Shown: piece by piece, positions 24,802-34,055 of the stretch
Position numbering within the stretch: the stretch's first letter is position 1
Layout of the letters: the number at the start of each line of letters is the position of its first letter
Source of the DNA: Caproicibacterium argilliputei
Lineage (GTDB): Bacteria > Bacillota > Clostridia > Oscillospirales > Acutalibacteraceae
DNA: 64,000 bases
Direction of reading: 5' to 3'
Assembly (NCBI RefSeq): GCF_029211325.2
Contig: NZ_CP135996.1
Coordinates: 1,736,001 to 1,800,000, forward strand
Translations under genes and position numbers: made by a program
The notes under the pieces: model-generated
Databases searched by the model: none
What the model was told of the DNA's origin: nothing
The model's input: the letters and a program-made list of their open reading frames with translations, nothing else

Positions 24802-26079
24802 TCAGGAATCCTGTGTTTCCGCTTCGTCCGCATCTTTGTCGCCTGTTTTTTGATTGGCGAACGGATGCATTAAGTCGTCCCAGATATCATTGACATACTC
24901 GACACATTCCAAATACTTCTGCGCTACAAAGGTCATGCTGAGGTCCAACTCCGCCGCCGCAGCCGCCACAGCGTGCCAGTCGGCATCCTCATACCGAAGC
25001 ACCAAACGCAGCAGCGCACCGCTTTTGCCCTCACCGGTCATCAGCCCCTCTTTCAGCTCCTCTGCCACAGGCAGTTCCTTCATGGCGTCTTCAAGCGGCA
25101 CCTGCATCAGGGTATCCAAAGTAGAGAACATCCCCAGCAGATATGCTTCCGAGCGGGAAAGCGGGAAGTCCGGCAAAAAGTCCACCAATGCCTGACACAT
25201 ATTGCCCCGCAAGAACGCCGTGCGAATCAGTTCGTTACTGGCGCTGTCATCTTCCCCGCTAAAACTCATCAGGTAGACCCACTGCTTCAACTGCCCAACG
25301 CCCAGAATCATCAGCGCCTGCATCACAGACTTCACCTGTGTGCGCAACGCAAAGTAACTGGAATTAATCATTTTCAGCAATGAATACGTCAGCGTAACGT
25401 CCTGGCTGATAATGCGGTCAATATCATCCAGATTCGGCTCTTCTTTTGTAACCGCAATCATCAACTGGAAGAAGTTTGACTGCAGATGATCCATCCGACG
25501 TACACTGGTGCTCAACAGGCTCGCAACATTTTTCCCCTGATAGAAATCCACCTGCAGTTCGTTTGCTTTCTCTCTGGCTTCCGCGGTGTTGACATTGTAG
25601 GCTGCCACCTGCTTGCCAAAACTGCGAGCCACACTAACCAGCTGGGCGATATTCGGATCTTCCGGATTTGAAAAGTCCACTTTGATAATACTGATATTGT
25701 CCAAAATGCCAAAGCAGCGCGGCGTGAATTCAAAGTTCATCAGTGCCAGCCGGTAACCCTGCTTTTTGTAGCGGCAAATAATCCGCTGTGCCAGCGGATG
25801 AATAATCACATTGTCTTCAATTTGAATCACCAAGCGCTTTTCCGAAAAAATGCGGGGAATGTTTTTCATGAGCAGGTTGGGTGTAAAAGTAACAAATGCA
25901 TCTTTATCCCCCAAAAAATTATTCTGGTCCAGACCCATGAAAAAATCTTGAATCGCATTGGCAGCACGGGTATCCTGCTGATTATAGAGAGAGGATTCAT
26001 CCTCCTGATACATGACTTCATAAGCAACCACTTTTTTCTCGCGGTTCATGATTGGCTGACGGACAATACAAGTTTCCAT
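24802..26079 (-). CDS. EAL-HDOD protein with degenerate EAL domain
   Basis: A 425-residue YuxH-like signalling protein. The N-terminal EAL-like domain (about 1-200) has VAYEVMYQ in place of ExLxR and LALMNFEF in place of the metal-binding DDF, so c-di-GMP hydrolysis is unlikely. The HDOD domain (about 205-390) follows: SQDVTLTYSLLKMINSSYFA and ILGVGQLKQWVYLM. The C-terminus is acidic. Start ATG 26079 has AAAGGAGGAG upstream; the longer frame adds an unconserved leader. Its position among motility genes suggests a regulatory, probably binding, role. Confidence 0.85.
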   Translation of the reverse strand: METCIVRQPIMNREKKVVAYEVMYQEDESSLYNQQDTRAANAIQDFFMGLDQNNFLGDKDAFVTFTPNLLMKNIPRIFSEKRLVIQIEDNVIIHPLAQRIICRYKKQGYRLALMNFEFTPRCFGILDNISIIKVDFSNPEDPNIAQLVSVARSFGKQVAAYNVNTAEAREKANELQVDFYQGKNVASLLSTSVRRMDHLQSNFFQLMIAVTKEEPNLDDIDRIISQDVTLTYSLLKMINSSYFALRTQVKSVMQALMILGVGQLKQWVYLMSFSGEDDSASNELIRTAFLRGNMCQALVDFLPDFPLSRSEAYLLGMFSTLDTLMQVPLEDAMKELPVAEELKEGLMTGEGKSGALLRLVLRYEDADWHAVAAAAAELDLSMTFVAQKYLECVEYVNDIWDDLMHPFANQKTGDKDADEAETQDS

Positions 26080-26138
26080 TACAATGGACTCCTCCTTTAA
26101 ATTCTTCTTGCAGGCGCATGGTGCCGGAAAAGCCCGCA

Positions 26139-26945
26139 TCATATGCCCAGCGCCTGGCGATACTCCTCCAGGCACAAGTGTTTTTCAGTCATTTCTTTTG
26201 CATAGGTTTTTCCGACATACCGGTAATGCCATGGCTCAAAAATCACGCCGGTGGTCTGTTCTTTATTTTGCGGATAGCGCAGCACAAAGCCGTATTTCCA
26301 AGAATTTTTCAGCAGCCATGTATAGGCTGCTGTCTTTGCAAAGCCACTGTCCAGTGTATGATAGTTAGACGTGATAAAGTCCAGCGCAAGACCAGTGTGG
26401 TGCTCGCTGTCACCGGCCGGCTGCACAGAAACCGGCGAACCGGAAGCGTACCGCTCCGGATGGTAAAGCCCCTCCTGCTGCGATACGCTGCGGTACGCTG
26501 AACAAATTTTTAATGTCACTCCATCTTTAGCGGCAGCGGAAATCATCTGCTGCAGTTCCGGCTCGATTCGGGCGTCCACCCGAAAACCGTCGCTTCGTTT
26601 CGTGAGTACCACCGTAAAATCTTTTGGAAGCGGTGACTGCTGACTCACCAAAATCAGGCGCCAATCCGCAGCCAGCTTCGCTTTAAGCAGCGCCGCGGCA
26701 TCTGCTTTTTCCGATTTTGCAACAGAGGAGGAAGATCCTGCAGATGTGCTGGAAACCGCCGACGAGACAGTGGAAATGGTCTTTTTGGCAGCAGTGGACG
26801 GTGCGTTGCTCTGGTAGAAAAAAAGCAGCGCAAGCCCCATCAGACAAACACCCCAACTCATGCGGGAGGTTTTTTTTCGATATTTTCTGGTTCGTTCCTC
26901 TTCTTCTGTTTCCCGCTTCCTTCTGCGGTCTTGAAAACGCATCAT
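26139..26945 (-). CDS. VanY-like D-alanyl-D-alanine carboxypeptidase
   Basis: A peptidoglycan-trimming peptidase of the M15B family, cutting terminal D-Ala. The 268-residue protein has a basic N-terminus, a signal anchor at about 28-48 (RMSWGVCLMGLALLFFYQS), a Ser/Thr/Ala linker and the catalytic domain. Zinc motifs are SEHHTGLALD (SxHxxxxxxD) and EPWHYRYVG (ExxH). Its ATG overlaps the FlhX stop (ATGA), so it is translated with the flagellar export gene; local wall remodelling for flagella is a reasonable inference. Confidence 0.9.
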   Translation of the reverse strand: MMRFQDRRRKRETEEEERTRKYRKKTSRMSWGVCLMGLALLFFYQSNAPSTAAKKTISTVSSAVSSTSAGSSSSVAKSEKADAAALLKAKLAADWRLILVSQQSPLPKDFTVVLTKRSDGFRVDARIEPELQQMISAAAKDGVTLKICSAYRSVSQQEGLYHPERYASGSPVSVQPAGDSEHHTGLALDFITSNYHTLDSGFAKTAAYTWLLKNSWKYGFVLRYPQNKEQTTGVIFEPWHYRYVGKTYAKEMTEKHLCLEEYRQALGI

Positions 26946-27292
26946 ACGACAGGCGTCTCCTCTCCGGCTTGGTCTGCTGCCGCGACGCTTGTGTCCGTTT
27001 CCGGCTGGTGCAGGCCGTCTGGATTCTTTACAGTATCAGCCAGCTTTAGAATTTCTACATAAATTTTTGCAATCGCCTCATAAAGTTCCGGCGGAATGGT
27101 GGTGCCGACCTGCAGCATACACATCATAGAGGCCGCACTGTCGTCACGAAAAACCGGTATTCCGCGCTCCTCTGCGATATTGATAATTCTTTCCGCGATC
27201 TCTCCGTAACCGGCGGCAATCACCACCGGCGCCTTGTCATCTTCCGGATTATATTTTAAAGCAACCGCTTTTTCTTCCTCAGATCTTGACAT
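26942..27292 (-). CDS. FlhB cytoplasmic-domain homolog (FlhX/YlqH)
   Basis: A 116-residue protein matching the C-terminal piece of FlhB after its cleavage site: ALKYNPEDDKAPVVIAAGYG, ERGIPVFRDDSAA and the terminal YVEILKLAD. Such FlhX/YlqH proteins can replace the FlhB tail in export switching. The NPTH cleavage motif is naturally absent. ATG 27292 has AGGAGG 10 bases upstream; GTG 27298 is possible. It overlaps the ylqG-like gene upstream, as in Bacillus ylqG-ylqH. Confidence 0.88.
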   Translation of the reverse strand: MSRSEEEKAVALKYNPEDDKAPVVIAAGYGEIAERIINIAEERGIPVFRDDSAASMMCMLQVGTTIPPELYEAIAKIYVEILKLADTVKNPDGLHQPETDTSVAAADQAGEETPVV

Positions 27293-28691
27293 CCACACCA
27301 GTCCTCCTGTACGGTAAAGTCTTGAACACCTGCATCAGGGAACGGGAACTTTTTAATTCCTTTATTTGAATATTGCCGGCATAATACGAAGTCGGCCGCA
27401 GAATCTGGGCAACCGTCCGCCCAAAATCCTGATAAGCTTCCACCAGTGCGGGCGGACAATACAAGGTAAAGTCCACCTCGCGGTTTCTTTCATAAACTTC
27501 TGCCTCAAAGCGGCCAAACGCCTCCACATCAATTACCAGTAAGACGTGGATTCCTTTCTCCTCATCCTGACGTTCTCCTCTGTCCTGACTCTGCGGATCA
27601 ATCCAGACTTCCGCAAAGGAATGTAAATCCTGATAAGCCAAAGGTAGCACAAAATGCAGCAGCGGCGTGAAGTTGCTTGGGGAAGACAGCAGGCTGCGGA
27701 TGATTTTTTCCATCCGTTCCTGCTCCGCCGGGCTGATTTTTCCCTGAACCTCGCCGGAAAGCAGCTTTACCAGCGTGTCCATCACCTTAGAAGTCGAACC
27801 CTCGTCCGCCTTCTCCTTCCCTTCGTCCGCTGCCTGCAGGTACTCTGCCAACAGCGCTTTAAACTCCCCGCGCGACTGAAAATCCAACAGACGCCAAACC
27901 TCCACCGCGCTCTCCTGCAGGAACTGCTTGTTGCTATTGTGTCGGGAAAGGTTGTATACTGTAATGGAAACGACCTTTTCCAAATCCTGCGAAAAAAGCA
28001 CGCTGTTGCGCACATTCTGCAGCAGCGAAAGTGCCTCTTGCTTCAACTGCTGAAAGTTCTGCTCGGCATCCGGTGCGCGAAAGCGCTGGGCAAGCTCCTG
28101 CAGACGCGGCGCAAGGTTTTTGCTGGAAGAAAGTCTGTCGGCAAGATAGGTAAAGCTGTTTGCCACCGCATCCCGAATATCCTGATTTCCGATATGATGA
28201 TTGAGCGCCCGCAGCAGATTGGCAATGGCTGGCTGAATTTCAGAATTGGATCCGTAAGAATTGCTGACCTGGCGCAACAGCGTGAACAGTTCCCCCCGAA
28301 ACGAGGTGGAAACCTGCTCCTGTGCTTTCATCTCCTGCGCAACTTGCCCCGGTTTGAGCAGCATCAGCTCGAAAAGGCGCTCAATTTCATCCGTGACCGT
28401 CCTGTTGTTTGCCGGAAGCAGTTTATAAATTTCCTCCAGCATAAAAATGTTTTTCAGGTACGTTTCTGTAACGGAAGGGTCTTTGAGCAGATTTTCCAGG
28501 ATGTTGGGGCTGCCTTCTTTTACAAGACCGGTGTTTTGCTTGAGAATGCCGGTCTGCGCAGTGGTCTGTGCAATTTTGGCGACGTCCTGCATCTGAAACG
28601 GTGCGGCCGCTTCTGCGGCGGAACCGGGCCGAACCTGCGTCTGTTGATTTTTATCTACCACGGGGCTGGTAATCTTAAGAATATCAGCCAA
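27279..28691 (-). CDS. YlqG-like, FliK-related protein
   Basis: A 470-residue protein not strongly conserved, in the ylqG position before flhX. The N-terminal half is helical (LERLFELMLLKPGQVAQEM, LYNLSRHNSNKQFLQ). The C-terminal 130 residues look like the hook-length domain seen in FliK-type proteins (HVLLVIDVEAFGRFEAEVYE, REVDFTLYCPPALVEAY, GNIQIKELKSS). No signal peptide. The function is unknown, probably flagellar export or hook control. Confidence 0.65.
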   Translation of the reverse strand: MADILKITSPVVDKNQQTQVRPGSAAEAAAPFQMQDVAKIAQTTAQTGILKQNTGLVKEGSPNILENLLKDPSVTETYLKNIFMLEEIYKLLPANNRTVTDEIERLFELMLLKPGQVAQEMKAQEQVSTSFRGELFTLLRQVSNSYGSNSEIQPAIANLLRALNHHIGNQDIRDAVANSFTYLADRLSSSKNLAPRLQELAQRFRAPDAEQNFQQLKQEALSLLQNVRNSVLFSQDLEKVVSITVYNLSRHNSNKQFLQESAVEVWRLLDFQSRGEFKALLAEYLQAADEGKEKADEGSTSKVMDTLVKLLSGEVQGKISPAEQERMEKIIRSLLSSPSNFTPLLHFVLPLAYQDLHSFAEVWIDPQSQDRGERQDEEKGIHVLLVIDVEAFGRFEAEVYERNREVDFTLYCPPALVEAYQDFGRTVAQILRPTSYYAGNIQIKELKSSRSLMQVFKTLPYRRTGVDVKI

Positions 28692-28763
28692 CGAATCACC
28701 TCATTTTTGTGACCAATCATATGCAAAAGGGATTTTTGCAGAGCGTTACACACTCTATATATA

Positions 28764-28792
28764 ATTATCATATATTTTTCGGCTTTTCTCAA
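28764..28792 (-). promoter_or_regulatory. Sigma-A promoter of the ylqG-like/flhX/VanY operon
   Basis: On the minus strand TTGAGA (28787-28792), 17-base spacer, GATAAT (28764-28769), about 70 bases before the ylqG-like start. Confidence 0.6.
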
Positions 28793-28834
28793 CATTGGCT
28801 ATTGAATTTTCGAAAAAAAATGCAATAATCTGAA

Positions 28835-28862
28835 TTGAGTGGGTTTTAATGATGGATATAAT
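28835..28862 (+). promoter_or_regulatory. Sigma-A promoter of the che operon
   Basis: TTGAGT (28835-28840), 16-base spacer, TATAAT (28857-28862). The remaining leader to cheA, about 130 bases, is AT-rich and shows no known riboswitch. Confidence 0.6.
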
Positions 28863-28997
28863 CTTTTTTAATTTTCACAAAAGGTACTTGTTGGATTTTG
28901 TTTGTGCAAATGGTTAATAGTTTTTTGAGATTTCTTTTATGCCATTTTCGGAACAAAACCATCCACCCAATTTCTTTAAAAAAAGGAGCAGGTAAAA

Positions 28998-31097
28998 ATG
29001 AGCACAGAAGATTCAAGCATGGATTCTTTACTAGAAGCTTTTATTTATGAAACCACCTCGCTGCTGGACCAGTTGGACGAAATCATGCTGGACTCTGAAA
29101 AGCAGAAAAGCCTGAGCGAAGACAGTATCAATGAGATTTTCCGCATCATGCACACCACAAAAGGCTCCGCGGCTATGATGGGATTCAATGAAATTTCCAA
29201 TCTGGCACATTCCGTGGAGGATGTCTTCTTTTTAATTCGGGAAGATCCCAACCGCCTGGACTTGGTGTTTGACAACCTCTTTGACCTGATCTTCCAGTCT
29301 TCCGACTTCCTTCGTCAGGAAATTGAAGCGATTCAGAACAACGGCAGTGACTACGCCCCCGCCGACCCCACAGACCTCATCAACCGCCTGGAAGAGCAGG
29401 CTGCCATCATGAAAGGGGACGAAAAGAAAGCGGAAGACAAGTCGGCAGCTGCTCCGGCAGAAACCGATGCCTCTGCAAAAGAAACCGCACCTGCCGCCGC
29501 TGGAGCTTCGGATACACCCGATGATGTGACACAAATTCGCGTGTTTTTCGCAGATGACTCACAGATGGAAAACATCCGCGCCTTTATGCTGCTGACCAAT
29601 CTGAAAGATCACTGCGACTTTCTGGAGTCTGACCCGCCACGCCCAGAAACCGACGCTTCCCTGTGCGACTCCATTGTCAAAAATGGGTTTGTTGTGATTC
29701 TGAAGCCCTCCGTTTCGCTGGATGATGTCATCAAGGTGATTGAATCCACCAGCAGCATCAAATCCTACGAAGTGCTGGACGCCGACAGCGAAAAGGCCGA
29801 TACGCCGCCGCAGGTCAAAGCCGCAGACGGCGAAGCGCCCGCTGTCGCCGCGAAGCAGAGTACCGCAGTAAAGACACCCGCCGGCAAAAACAATGCGCCT
29901 GCCGGCGGCAAAGGCGTCAAGCAGAGCTTAATTAGCGTCAACCAGTCCAAGCTGGATCATCTGATGGATCTGGTCGGCGAACTGGTGACCGCTGAATCCA
30001 TGGTTTCCAGCAACCAGGACTTGGTTGGCTTGAAGCTGGACAACTTTACCAAATCTTTTCGCGAACTGCGCAAACTGACCGACGAATTGCAGGATGTTGT
30101 CATGTCCATCCGCATGGTGCCGCTGACCGGCAACTTCCAGAAGATGAACCGCATCGTGCGCGATATGAGTAAAAAGCTCGACAAAAAAGTGGAACTGGTC
30201 ACCATTGGCGGCGACACGGAAGTGGACAAAACCATTAACGATGCCCTGACCGACCCGCTCATGCACATGATCCGCAACTCCATGGACCACGCCATTGAAA
30301 CGCCAGAAGAACGCAAGGCACTGGGCAAGCCGGAAACCGGTAAAATCACGCTTTCCGCACGTAACGTTGGCGGAGAAATTCTCATTGATATTGCTGACGA
30401 CGGCCGCGGCCTGGACACTAAAACCATCCTTGAAAAAGCAAAGCGCAACGGCATCCTCACCAAGCCCGCGGAGGAATACAGCAACAAGGAAATCTTTCAT
30501 CTGATTATGCTGCCCGGCTTTTCCACCAATGAAAACGTCACGGAATACTCCGGACGTGGTGTCGGTATGGACGTGGTGCGGAAAAATGTTGAAAACGTCG
30601 GCGGTACCATTTCCATTCACAGCGAAATCAACAAAGGTACCACTTTCACCTTGAAAATTCCGCTGACATTGGCTATCATGGATGTGATGGATATTTCACT
30701 CGGAGACACCACTTTCAGCGTACCGATTACTTCCATTAAGCAGTCCTTTAAACTCACGGATGACAGCAAGCTGATGCACAACGCAGACGGTACCGATATG
30801 ATTATGCTGCGCGGCGAATGCTACCCCATCATACATCTGTACGAATACTTTAACATTCCCACACAAGTCACCGACCTGAAAGACGGCATTGTCATCCAGG
30901 TGGAAAGCGGCAGCGACATCGCCTGCATTTTTGCGGATGAGCTGCTCGGCGAGCAGCAGGTGGTTGTCAAACCGTTCCCGCCGTTCTTCAACAAATACAA
31001 CCTGAAGAGCAGCGGGCTGTCCGGCTGCACAATCCTTGGCAACGGCAGCATCAGCCTGATTCTGGACATCCGCAATCTTTTGAGTTCTGAAAGGTAA
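28998..31097 (+). CDS. cheA: Chemotaxis histidine kinase CheA
   Basis: CheA phosphorylates CheY and CheB in response to receptors. The 699-residue protein has an HPt domain with phospho-acceptor His52 (MHTTKGSAAMMGF). A P2-type CheY/CheB-binding domain covers about 175-265. The dimerisation helix follows (HLMDLVGELVTAESM), then the kinase core with N-box HMIRNSMDHAIE, G1 DIADDGRGLD and EYSGRGVGMDVV. A CheW-like regulatory domain ends the protein. Linkers are Ala/Pro-rich. AAAGGAG precedes ATG. Confidence 0.97.
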   Translation: MSTEDSSMDSLLEAFIYETTSLLDQLDEIMLDSEKQKSLSEDSINEIFRIMHTTKGSAAMMGFNEISNLAHSVEDVFFLIREDPNRLDLVFDNLFDLIFQSSDFLRQEIEAIQNNGSDYAPADPTDLINRLEEQAAIMKGDEKKAEDKSAAAPAETDASAKETAPAAAGASDTPDDVTQIRVFFADDSQMENIRAFMLLTNLKDHCDFLESDPPRPETDASLCDSIVKNGFVVILKPSVSLDDVIKVIESTSSIKSYEVLDADSEKADTPPQVKAADGEAPAVAAKQSTAVKTPAGKNNAPAGGKGVKQSLISVNQSKLDHLMDLVGELVTAESMVSSNQDLVGLKLDNFTKSFRELRKLTDELQDVVMSIRMVPLTGNFQKMNRIVRDMSKKLDKKVELVTIGGDTEVDKTINDALTDPLMHMIRNSMDHAIETPEERKALGKPETGKITLSARNVGGEILIDIADDGRGLDTKTILEKAKRNGILTKPAEEYSNKEIFHLIMLPGFSTNENVTEYSGRGVGMDVVRKNVENVGGTISIHSEINKGTTFTLKIPLTLAIMDVMDISLGDTTFSVPITSIKQSFKLTDDSKLMHNADGTDMIMLRGECYPIIHLYEYFNIPTQVTDLKDGIVIQVESGSDIACIFADELLGEQQVVVKPFPPFFNKYNLKSSGLSGCTILGNGSISLILDIRNLLSSER

Positions 31098-31107
31098 GGT
31101 GATTACA

Positions 31108-31584
31108 ATGAGTGAAAATACCGCTTTGGCCACTGTGCTGGCCACCGACGACCTGAGCAACCGCTTCCTCACATTTGCAATTGGCGATACCATTTACGGC
31201 ATCAGCTTGGTCAACGTGCTGGAAATCATCGGGATTCAGTCCATCACTTCTGTTCCGAACATTCCTTCGCACGTCAAAGGGCTTATCAATCTGCGCGGAA
31301 AAGTGGTGCCGGTCATTGACACACGCCTGAAAATGGGCAAGCCGGAACGCGAATATGACGACCTGACCTGCATTATTGTAATTGACATTCAGGATATGCA
31401 CATCGGTCTGATTGTTGACAGCGTTTCCGAAGTCATTTCCGTTGACCTCAACAAAGCTGCGGTTCCGCCCAAAACCTATGTGCAGGAAAATCAGTTTCTC
31501 AGTTCTGTTGTTGAGCGGGAGGGGCACACTGTCTTAAACATCGATCTGGAAAAGTTTTTGGCAGATGACCTGCGACCGTATTAA
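31108..31584 (+). CDS. cheW: Chemotaxis coupling protein CheW
   Basis: CheW links CheA to receptors. The 158-residue reading has the SH3-like core: RFLTFAIGDTIYGISLVNVL, PNIPSHVKGLINLRGKVVPV and LIVDSVSEVISVD. ATG at 31108 follows AAGGTG; a GTG three codons upstream is the alternative. cheR follows by 27 bases. Confidence 0.95.
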   Translation: MSENTALATVLATDDLSNRFLTFAIGDTIYGISLVNVLEIIGIQSITSVPNIPSHVKGLINLRGKVVPVIDTRLKMGKPEREYDDLTCIIVIDIQDMHIGLIVDSVSEVISVDLNKAAVPPKTYVQENQFLSSVVEREGHTVLNIDLEKFLADDLRPY

Positions 31585-31611
31585 TTACTTTCCGAAAAGA
31601 GGTTTTTCATC

Positions 31612-32451
31612 ATGCTGGAACAGGGTGCGCAAACCGGCCTGGTTCACCTGACCGACCAGGAGTTTCACACACTTGTGGAATTTGTCCACTCCAAATATGG
31701 AATCAACCTGAGCAAAAAACGCGTTTTGATTGAGGGGCGTCTTTCCCAGACGTTGCGCCAAAAGGGCTTTACCTCCTTTCGCCAGTACATCGACCTGCTG
31801 AAGGCAGACCGAACCGGCGCAGAGATTACCGCCTTTTTGAACCGCATCACCACCAATCATTCTTATTTTGCAAGAGAGAATGAGCACTTCAATTACTTAG
31901 CCAACACCGTACTGCCCTACATGGAGCGCACCCGAAACAATCGTGATCTGCGCATCTGGAGCGCGGGCTGCTCCGCTGGCCAAGAAGCTTACAACATGGC
32001 TATGACGATTGACCAGTATTTCGGCCCCAAAAAGCATTTGTGGGACACCACCATTTTGGCTACCGATATCTCCATGAATGTTTTGAACCGGGCGAAAACG
32101 GCAATCTACCCAGAAAATAATTTGACGAATGTGCCGGCCATTTGGAAGCAGAAATACTTTAAACCGCTGGGCGACGGGAACTATCAGGTATGCGACAAAA
32201 TACGGAAAGAGGTGGTATTTAAGCCGCTGAACCTGATGGAACCTTTTCACTTTATCAAACCCTTTGATATTATTTTCTGCCGCAATGTCATGATTTACTT
32301 TGACGCACCAACGACAGACCGGCTAATCGAAAAGTTTTACAATGTTACCGCACCCGGCGGGTACCTGTTTATCGGACATTCCGAAGTCATTAACAAAGAG
32401 GTTACCAAGTACCATTATGTGCAGCCCGCGATTTATCAGAGGGGGGTGTAA
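31612..32451 (+). CDS. cheR: Chemotaxis protein methyltransferase CheR
   Basis: CheR methylates receptor glutamates with S-adenosylmethionine. The 279-residue protein has the N-terminal helical domain (HSKYGINLSKKRVLIEGRL, NRITTNHSYFARENEHF) and the SAM domain with IWSAGCSAGQEAYNMAM and FDIIFCRNVMIYFD. The SAM loop reads CSAGQEAY where most CheR proteins have CSTGEEPY, a mild divergence. The end VTKYHYVQPAIYQ is normal. Confidence 0.93.
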   Translation: MLEQGAQTGLVHLTDQEFHTLVEFVHSKYGINLSKKRVLIEGRLSQTLRQKGFTSFRQYIDLLKADRTGAEITAFLNRITTNHSYFARENEHFNYLANTVLPYMERTRNNRDLRIWSAGCSAGQEAYNMAMTIDQYFGPKKHLWDTTILATDISMNVLNRAKTAIYPENNLTNVPAIWKQKYFKPLGDGNYQVCDKIRKEVVFKPLNLMEPFHFIKPFDIIFCRNVMIYFDAPTTDRLIEKFYNVTAPGGYLFIGHSEVINKEVTKYHYVQPAIYQRGV

Positions 32452-32457
32452 ACAGCA

Positions 32458-33501
32458 ATGGTTCGTGTTCTTGTGGTAGATGATTCTTTGGTTTTTCGAA
32501 AACAGCTGCAGATGAGCCTTTCACATGACTCGCAGATTGAAGTCATTGCAACCGCGATTGACCCTATGGACGCCCGGCAGAAAATCATTTCCCTGCATCC
32601 GGATGTTGTTACGCTGGATGTGGAAATGCCACACATGAACGGCATTGATTTTCTGAAACAGCTGATTCCGCATTATCCGGTTCCGGTGGTGGTGGTCACC
32701 TCTACCCCGACAAATGCGCTGGATGCCCTGAGCGCTGGCGCAGTGGACTTCGTTAAGAAACCGGTGGTCAAATCGCCGGCGGATATGCAAAAGTTCATCC
32801 ATGACCTCGCACACAAAATCCGGGTAGCTTCCACTGCAAAAGTGCGTAAAACAAGGCCGCAGGCTGCAGCACCCAGCCTGATTCAGCGGATGTCCGCTTC
32901 GCGACCGCTGGATCAGAACTGTCTGATTGCCATCGGTGCCTCTACCGGTGGCACCGAGGCGATTCTCGCCGTTGTAAAAAACCTGCCTGCCACCACGCCG
33001 GGCATCATCGTGGTGCAGCATATGCCGCCGGTGTTTACGAATATGTATGCACAGCGACTGGATAAGATTTGCAAAATGTCCGTAAAAGAAGCTGCAGACA
33101 ATGACCGCGTTGAGCAGGGGCGTATTTTGATTGCTGCCGGAGAGCATCACCTGCGCCTGCAGAAAGACGCACGCGGATACTATATCCGCAGTCAGACTGG
33201 CGACCGCGTAAACGGTCACTGCCCGTCTGTGGATGTGATGTTCAATTCCGTCGCTGATGTTGCGAAGTGCCACGTGATTGGCGTCATTCTAACCGGTATG
33301 GGTGCCGACGGCGCCAACGGACTGGTTCGGATGCGCAAAGCCGGTGCGTACACCATTGGTCAGGATCAAGCTTCCAGCGTGGTTTATGGAATGCCCATGG
33401 AAGCATACAAGCGCGGCGGTGTGTGCAAGCAGCTTCCGCTGGATCAGATTCCGGATGAAATTTTGTACCAGCTCAACAAACACTGTCCCTGCAGTAAATG
33501 A
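32458..33501 (+). CDS. cheB: Chemotaxis response regulator methylesterase CheB
   Basis: CheB removes methyl groups from receptors when phosphorylated by CheA. The 347-residue protein has a receiver domain with Asp54 (VVTLDVEMPHMNG) and Lys101. The methylesterase domain has the triad Ser162 (GASTGG), His188 (VVQHMP) and Asp284 (TGMGADG). It begins six bases after cheR. No cheY, cheC or cheD lies nearby. Confidence 0.96.
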   Translation: MVRVLVVDDSLVFRKQLQMSLSHDSQIEVIATAIDPMDARQKIISLHPDVVTLDVEMPHMNGIDFLKQLIPHYPVPVVVVTSTPTNALDALSAGAVDFVKKPVVKSPADMQKFIHDLAHKIRVASTAKVRKTRPQAAAPSLIQRMSASRPLDQNCLIAIGASTGGTEAILAVVKNLPATTPGIIVVQHMPPVFTNMYAQRLDKICKMSVKEAADNDRVEQGRILIAAGEHHLRLQKDARGYYIRSQTGDRVNGHCPSVDVMFNSVADVAKCHVIGVILTGMGADGANGLVRMRKAGAYTIGQDQASSVVYGMPMEAYKRGGVCKQLPLDQIPDEILYQLNKHCPCSK

Positions 33502-33506
33502 CAAAG

Positions 33507-33540
33507 AAAAGGCGGCCGCTTTTACGCGGTCGCCTTTTTC
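33507..33540 (+). terminator. Intrinsic terminator of the che operon
   Basis: A 13-bp stem with one mismatch (33507-33519 with 33526-33538) with loop of six bases and T-run, right after cheB. Confidence 0.85.
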
Positions 33541-33620
33541 TACAGGGTATTGCCGTTTTTTACACGAAGCAGTCGCCTAGCCCTGGCTGCTGCTTCATGG
33601 TGGGCAGAGCAAAGGAAGAT

Positions 33621-33890
33621 TTAGTCGTCCTCTTCCTCAGCGCTCAAACGATGCGCCAGCTTCTCCATGCAGTGACGGCACACATTGTGTCCCTTGTATG
33701 TAATGATACCGTCCATGCTGTTGCAGAAGATACAGGCAGGCTGATACTTGCGCAGAATAATTTCTCCGCTCTCCCCTACGAAGATCTCCAGCGGATCTTT
33801 CTCCTTAATATCGAGTGCTTTACGCAGCTCCTTCGGCAATACAATACGACCTAATTCGTCGACCTTACGCATAATTCCTGTTGATTTCAT
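33621..33890 (-). CDS. AbrB-family transition-state regulator
   Basis: A DNA-binding regulator of post-exponential genes. The 89-residue protein has the AbrB swapped-hairpin domain (MKSTGIMRKVDELGRIVLP, then RKALDIKEKDPLEIFV). A C-terminal cysteine part CIFCNSMDG and CRHC may hold a zinc ion, as in clostridial AbrB. The leader has a clear promoter at 33951-33979. Confidence 0.92.
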   Translation of the reverse strand: MKSTGIMRKVDELGRIVLPKELRKALDIKEKDPLEIFVGESGEIILRKYQPACIFCNSMDGIITYKGHNVCRHCMEKLAHRLSAEEEDD

Positions 33891-33950
33891 GTTTTAGCAT
33901 CCTTCCTGTGATTAAAAGTTTCAATATTAACGTAATACCCTCGTTCCATA

Positions 33951-33979
33951 ATAGTAGATGATTCCCCAAAAAAAGTCAA
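33951..33979 (-). promoter_or_regulatory. Sigma-A promoter of the abrB-like gene
   Basis: On the minus strand TTGACT (33974-33979), 17-base spacer, TACTAT (33951-33956), about 60 bases before ATG. Confidence 0.7.
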
Positions 33980-34055
33980 TATTTTCAAATAAAAAAATTT
34001 CTTTTCTGCATATTTTCATAGTTATTACAATATACATATCCCTGGGGTGGTGAAA

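Noticed and set aside
27654..28712. 352-codon plus-strand frame opposite the ylqG-like gene
   Set aside because: Antisense shadow; the minus-strand gene has a promoter, ribosome site and operon context.
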